Below, piece after piece: positions 61,843-64,000 of a DNA stretch of 64,000 nucleotides. Origin of the DNA: Nitrospira defluvii. GTDB lineage: Bacteria; Nitrospirota; Nitrospiria; Nitrospirales; Nitrospiraceae. Made by a program: the position numbers and the translations under genes. Positions within the stretch are counted from its first letter, which is position 1, and the number at the start of each line of letters is the position of its first letter. The notes under the pieces are model-generated. The model saw nothing but the letters and a program-made list of their open reading frames with translations, was not told the origin of the DNA and ran no database searches. The stretch covers positions 496,001 through 560,000 of the forward strand of contig NZ_CAJNBJ010000017.1 in assembly GCF_905220995.1 (NCBI RefSeq), read 5' to 3'.

Positions 61843-62133
61843 TTATGCCACCGCCGTGGTACCGCTCTGGGTGGTCTTGCTCTGGGCCGACTCCTGGAGC
61901 GCCACGCTTTTCTCCATGAGGGTCACCAGCTTCGCCATTTGCTCCAACTGGGAGAACTGCGCCGTCTGTGCGATGAACGCCTCGTTCTCCAGAGGCTTCA
62001 GGGGGTCCTGATGCTGAAGCTGCGTCACGAGTAGTTTTAAAAAATCATCTTTGCCGAGCGGCTTAGGCCCATCGGTCGTCGGAGTGGCTGAATCCGTCGG
62101 AGCCGTCTGTGTAATCACCTTGCTGATATCCAT
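61843..62133 (-). CDS. flgD: FlgD hook cap protein (short form)
   Basis: Only 96 residues (start ATG 62133, GGGAGGA upstream), against about 220 in most FlgD proteins. The conserved N-terminal segment is complete: [20 protein letters not shown] followed by [20 protein letters not shown] and [11 protein letters not shown]. The C-terminal tudor/Ig-like domains are missing, and the stop is not followed by a continuation in another frame within the 70-nt gap to flgE. It scaffolds hook growth. The short form may rely on another protein for the cap's outer part. Confidence 0.92.
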   Translation of the reverse strand: MDISKVITQTAPTDSATPTTDGPKPLGKDDFLKLLVTQLQHQDPLKPLENEAFIAQTAQFSQLEQMAKLVTLMEKSVALQESAQSKTTQSGTTAVA

Positions 62134-62146
62134 GGATCCTCCCAAA

Positions 62147-63724
62147 TCAGGCAAAAATACTCACACGGTCATTCGATCCGACACCACGCTCTCCCCTCAC
62201 CCCGCGTTCATCTTCTCGGCCCGCCGCGTGCGACATGTTCGAAGACGATGAACGGCCTTGTTGTTGCTGCTGTTGTTGAAACATCCACGCGTTGTCGCCT
62301 CGCCCCTGTTGCTGATCCACCGTCACCCGCAACATGCCCATTTCCAGGCCGGTCGTACGGAGCGATGATTCAAGCGATTGCCCCTGTTGCAGCAACCCCT
62401 GCCCTAACTCTCCATGCTCGGTCCTGATATGCGCATGCACCGTCTGATCGTTCATCATGACTCGAACACGCAACGGCCCCATATCCAACGGATCGAGATC
62501 GAGGGTGACAGTCTGGCTGAACGGTGTGGGCCCTCGAAACTCCCCCAGTCGGTCGGCATCCGACGCATGCAAGGCGCCTGTCGATTGTCCGCTGTCATTT
62601 CCGCCGGATGAGCCCTCGGTGGCTACGCTGACCGGCTGACCCAGCCCGTTCATACGATCGAGAAACAGCGCCCGATTGTTTCCTTCGCCCGTCGGAAGAA
62701 CATTCGCGGAGGGGCGATGTGATTCGCCTGATGAGTCAGAAAATCTTCCGGAGTCCTGTGCAAGGTGTTGTTCTGCGCCGCCGCTCCCCTGGGATCCACT
62801 CATCGCGGAGCCTTGAGCCATTGCATCCACCAGGGCTGAACCGTCGGCCTGGTTCGGCTGGAGTTGCGGCTGAACCTGTCCATCCTGTTTCCTGAGCGTC
62901 ACGGCGGCGACCGCTTGTTTCGCCGTATCCGGTTCGGCCTTCTCAGGGACCACAGGTGCCTCGATGTTATTCGCTTGGGTAGGGGTCGCAATGGACTCCC
63001 CTTGTACTGCCGCAGCCGCCTGCGGCTCTGAAGGCGCATTCCCCGCCTTGGGCGGTGCGGCGGTGTCTTGCACTTCAGCGACCGGTACGCTCGTCGTGCC
63101 GGGAACCGCGCCTGTCTTCGCCTGCTCGCCTGCCGTCATCGAAACATTCATCGCTGGGGCAGAAGCTTCCGTGATGGCGGGACCAGGATCGCCGACAGCG
63201 GTGACCGTGTTCATGGCATCTTGGACTGGTTGAGTACCAAGCTCGGCCGTATCATGAGCCTGAACCGTCGGCGGCGGGGCTGCGTTCACGGAGGTATTCA
63301 TGGCGACCACCATGGCATCGTTCACCGCTGTCGATTGCTCGTCCGAAGGTTCGTCAGACTCCGAGTGCTCGCGTGGTGCTTCCTGCTCTGAAAGCTGATC
63401 CTTGCGTTCTCCGGTGACTTCTTTTCTGGTCACTACCTGTTCTCGGGACGTCACATCCGCAGATCGTTCAAACTGCTGCGTAGTGGATTCTGGTTTCGAG
63501 TACATTTTGGAGCGGGACGGCACTCCATTCTTTGAGTCTGGTGTGCTGGCAGCCGCCTCACGCCTTGGATTCGCCTGGCGCGCTTCCGCCCTGCCCAGCA
63601 TGGACTCGAAATCATGCGAAGAGCCGGTACTCTGAGCAGCCTGGTAACGATCGCGTGCATCCGACAGGGAAGATGGAGAAGGTGTTGGGAGTCCTCCAAA
63701 GAGCGTGTGCATGTCCGTAGCCAT
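62147..63724 (-). CDS. fliK: FliK hook-length control protein
   Basis: Protein of 525 residues from ATG 63724 (AAAGGAA upstream). A long low-complexity N-terminal part (Ala, Pro, Glu, Gln, Thr rich; about 1-390) acts as the ruler. The C-terminal Flg_hook domain (about 395-485) is clear: [40 protein letters not shown], then [17 protein letters not shown] run of seven Gln (62258-62278) stands near the C-terminus. It measures the hook and triggers the FlhB switch. Followed 13 nt later by flgD. Confidence 0.9.
   Translation of the reverse strand: MATDMHTLFGGLPTPSPSSLSDARDRYQAAQSTGSSHDFESMLGRAEARQANPRREAAASTPDSKNGVPSRSKMYSKPESTTQQFERSADVTSREQVVTRKEVTGERKDQLSEQEAPREHSESDEPSDEQSTAVNDAMVVAMNTSVNAAPPPTVQAHDTAELGTQPVQDAMNTVTAVGDPGPAITEASAPAMNVSMTAGEQAKTGAVPGTTSVPVAEVQDTAAPPKAGNAPSEPQAAAAVQGESIATPTQANNIEAPVVPEKAEPDTAKQAVAAVTLRKQDGQVQPQLQPNQADGSALVDAMAQGSAMSGSQGSGGAEQHLAQDSGRFSDSSGESHRPSANVLPTGEGNNRALFLDRMNGLGQPVSVATEGSSGGNDSGQSTGALHASDADRLGEFRGPTPFSQTVTLDLDPLDMGPLRVRVMMNDQTVHAHIRTEHGELGQGLLQQGQSLESSLRTTGLEMGMLRVTVDQQQGRGDNAWMFQQQQQQQGRSSSSNMSHAAGREDERGVRGERGVGSNDRVSIFA
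62258..62278 (-). repeat. CAA/CAG tract encoding seven glutamines in fliK
   Basis: Seven consecutive Gln codons (mixed CAA and CAG) in the C-terminal tail of FliK. Mixed codons make slippage less likely than a pure repeat, but the tract may vary between strains. Confidence 0.8.
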
Positions 63725-63770
63725 AGACGTTCCTTTTACTGTGAAGTCTCTCGTCGTCATGGAACATCTT

Positions 63771-63786
63771 TACAAAGGCCGTGCCA
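63771..63786 (-). promoter_or_regulatory. Candidate sigma-54 promoter of fliK
   Basis: Minus strand TGGCACG-N4-TTGTA: the -24 element is a perfect consensus, but the -12 GC reads GT. The expected start is about 35 nt before the fliK ATG, in the 194-nt gap 63725-63918. Confidence 0.45.
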
Positions 63787-63880
63787 TGACGAAACGTGCG
63801 GAAACTCGCGTTTGGCGAAGGATTTGGCTACCGGGACGGGAATAGATCGATGAGGAGCGGGAAGTTTCTGCAGGATGGCT

Positions 63881-63895
63881 CGGCAAAACTTGCCG
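63881..63895. promoter_or_regulatory. Inverted repeat in the fliK upstream region
   Basis: CGGCAA-N3-TTGCCG, perfect 6-bp arms. It lies about 95-125 bp upstream of the candidate fliK sigma-54 promoter and 23 nt past the stop of the MotE-like gene. It could be an activator site or a small terminator for the upstream gene; it lacks a T-run. Confidence 0.35.
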
Positions 63896-63918
63896 GAGGA
63901 GAAAGGATAAACGAGAGG

Positions 63919-64000
63919 CTATGGGCTCGTGAGCAGTTGTTCAGTCAGGCGCGCAGCGCGATCTGGCTTCACTTCGGCGAGAATGGCTCCTGCCGATTTT
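63919..64000 (-). CDS. MotE/MgtE_N-like flagellar protein (partial, 3' end)
   Basis: Last 26 codons of a gene that begins beyond the right edge; the stop is TAG at 63919-63921. The visible peptide KSAGAILAEVKPDRAARLTE with QLLTSP at the end matches the C-terminal part of MotE-type proteins, which share the MgtE N-terminal repeat and are coded among fliI, fliJ and fliK genes. MotE is a periplasmic chaperone for the stator protein MotC in some bacteria; elsewhere it is uncharacterised. Short length limits certainty. Confidence 0.6.
   Translation of the reverse strand, partial: KSAGAILAEVKPDRAARLTEQLLTSP

Noticed and set aside
62258-62278. Glutamine codon run in fliK as a phase-variable repeat
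   Set aside because: Codons are mixed CAA/CAG and any slippage would keep the frame in steps of three; no switch evidence.
1-64000. tRNA, rRNA, CRISPR arrays, insertion sequences, toxin-antitoxin or phage modules
   Set aside because: Looked for by reading both strands and gene products; nothing supportable was found.

Overview
The window reads as part of a flagellar-chemotaxis chromosomal region from a GC-rich, Gram-negative (P- and L-ring bearing) bacterium. The content fits a Nitrospirota member such as Nitrospira best: CheZ and CheV together with a CsrA/FliW pair, sigma-54 plus sigma-28 flagellar promoters, a very short FlgD and an embedded glycosylation island. No rRNA or other taxonomic marker is present, so this assignment is inference. 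Almost every gene is on the minus strand. The exceptions are a small unknown ORF (559-801), a MinD-like ATPase (9762-10709) and an HD-GYP/hybrid-kinase pair (35459-39549).

Layout. (1) 1-419: 5' part of motA. (2) 845-9223: chemotaxis operon transcribed cheR-cheY-cheZ-cheA-cheV-cheB-mcp-cheW; its receptor carries a c-type haem motif. (3) 9334-11340: HTH protein, MinD-like ATPase and a PilZ protein. (4) 11398-14818: fliC-flaG-fliD-fliS-fliT behind a near-consensus sigma-28 promoter. (5) 15054-34335: a 19-kb, tightly packed minus-strand gene run (many 4-nt ATGA overlaps) for a sugar and its transfer. It encodes a ColD-like PLP dehydratase with His at the usual Lys position, an epimerase/reductase, HddA and HddC (GDP-heptose), two PLP enzymes in total, a radical-SAM/B12 protein, a ThDP enzyme, a 1780-residue protein with two methyltransferase and three glycosyltransferase domains plus TPRs, and three further glycosyltransferases. 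(6) 34531-39549: divergent YcgR-like PilZ gene and HD-GYP/hybrid histidine kinase genes with facing candidate sigma-28 promoters. (7) 39686-48541: flgF-flgG-flgA-flgH-flgI-flgJ-flgM-flgN-flgK-flgL-csrA-fliW, with a sigma-54 promoter before flgF and a sigma-28 promoter before flgM. (8) 48811-60214: fliL-fliM-fliN-fliO-fliP-fliQ-fliR-flhB-flhA-flhF-flhG-fliA behind a sigma-54 promoter, followed by a degenerate GGDEF protein. (9) 60549-64000: fliK-flgD-flgE and the tail of a MotE-like gene.

How they work together. Sigma-54 appears to drive the basal body, hook and export genes (flgF, fliL and possibly fliK promoters). FlhF and FlhG place the flagellum, and FliA (sigma-28) held by FlgM switches on late genes (fliC, flgM-flgN-flgK-flgL, ycgR-like). 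CsrA/FliW probably tune flagellin translation through two GGA sites in the fliC leader. The Che proteins pass signals to FliM/FliN through CheY. The PilZ, HD-GYP and GGDEF-like proteins point to c-di-GMP control of motility. The sugar island next to fliC is most simply a flagellin glycosylation locus making a deoxygenated, possibly branched or methylated, GDP-heptose-derived sugar; this is the most novel part of the window. No tRNA, rRNA, CRISPR array, insertion sequence or phage gene was seen.
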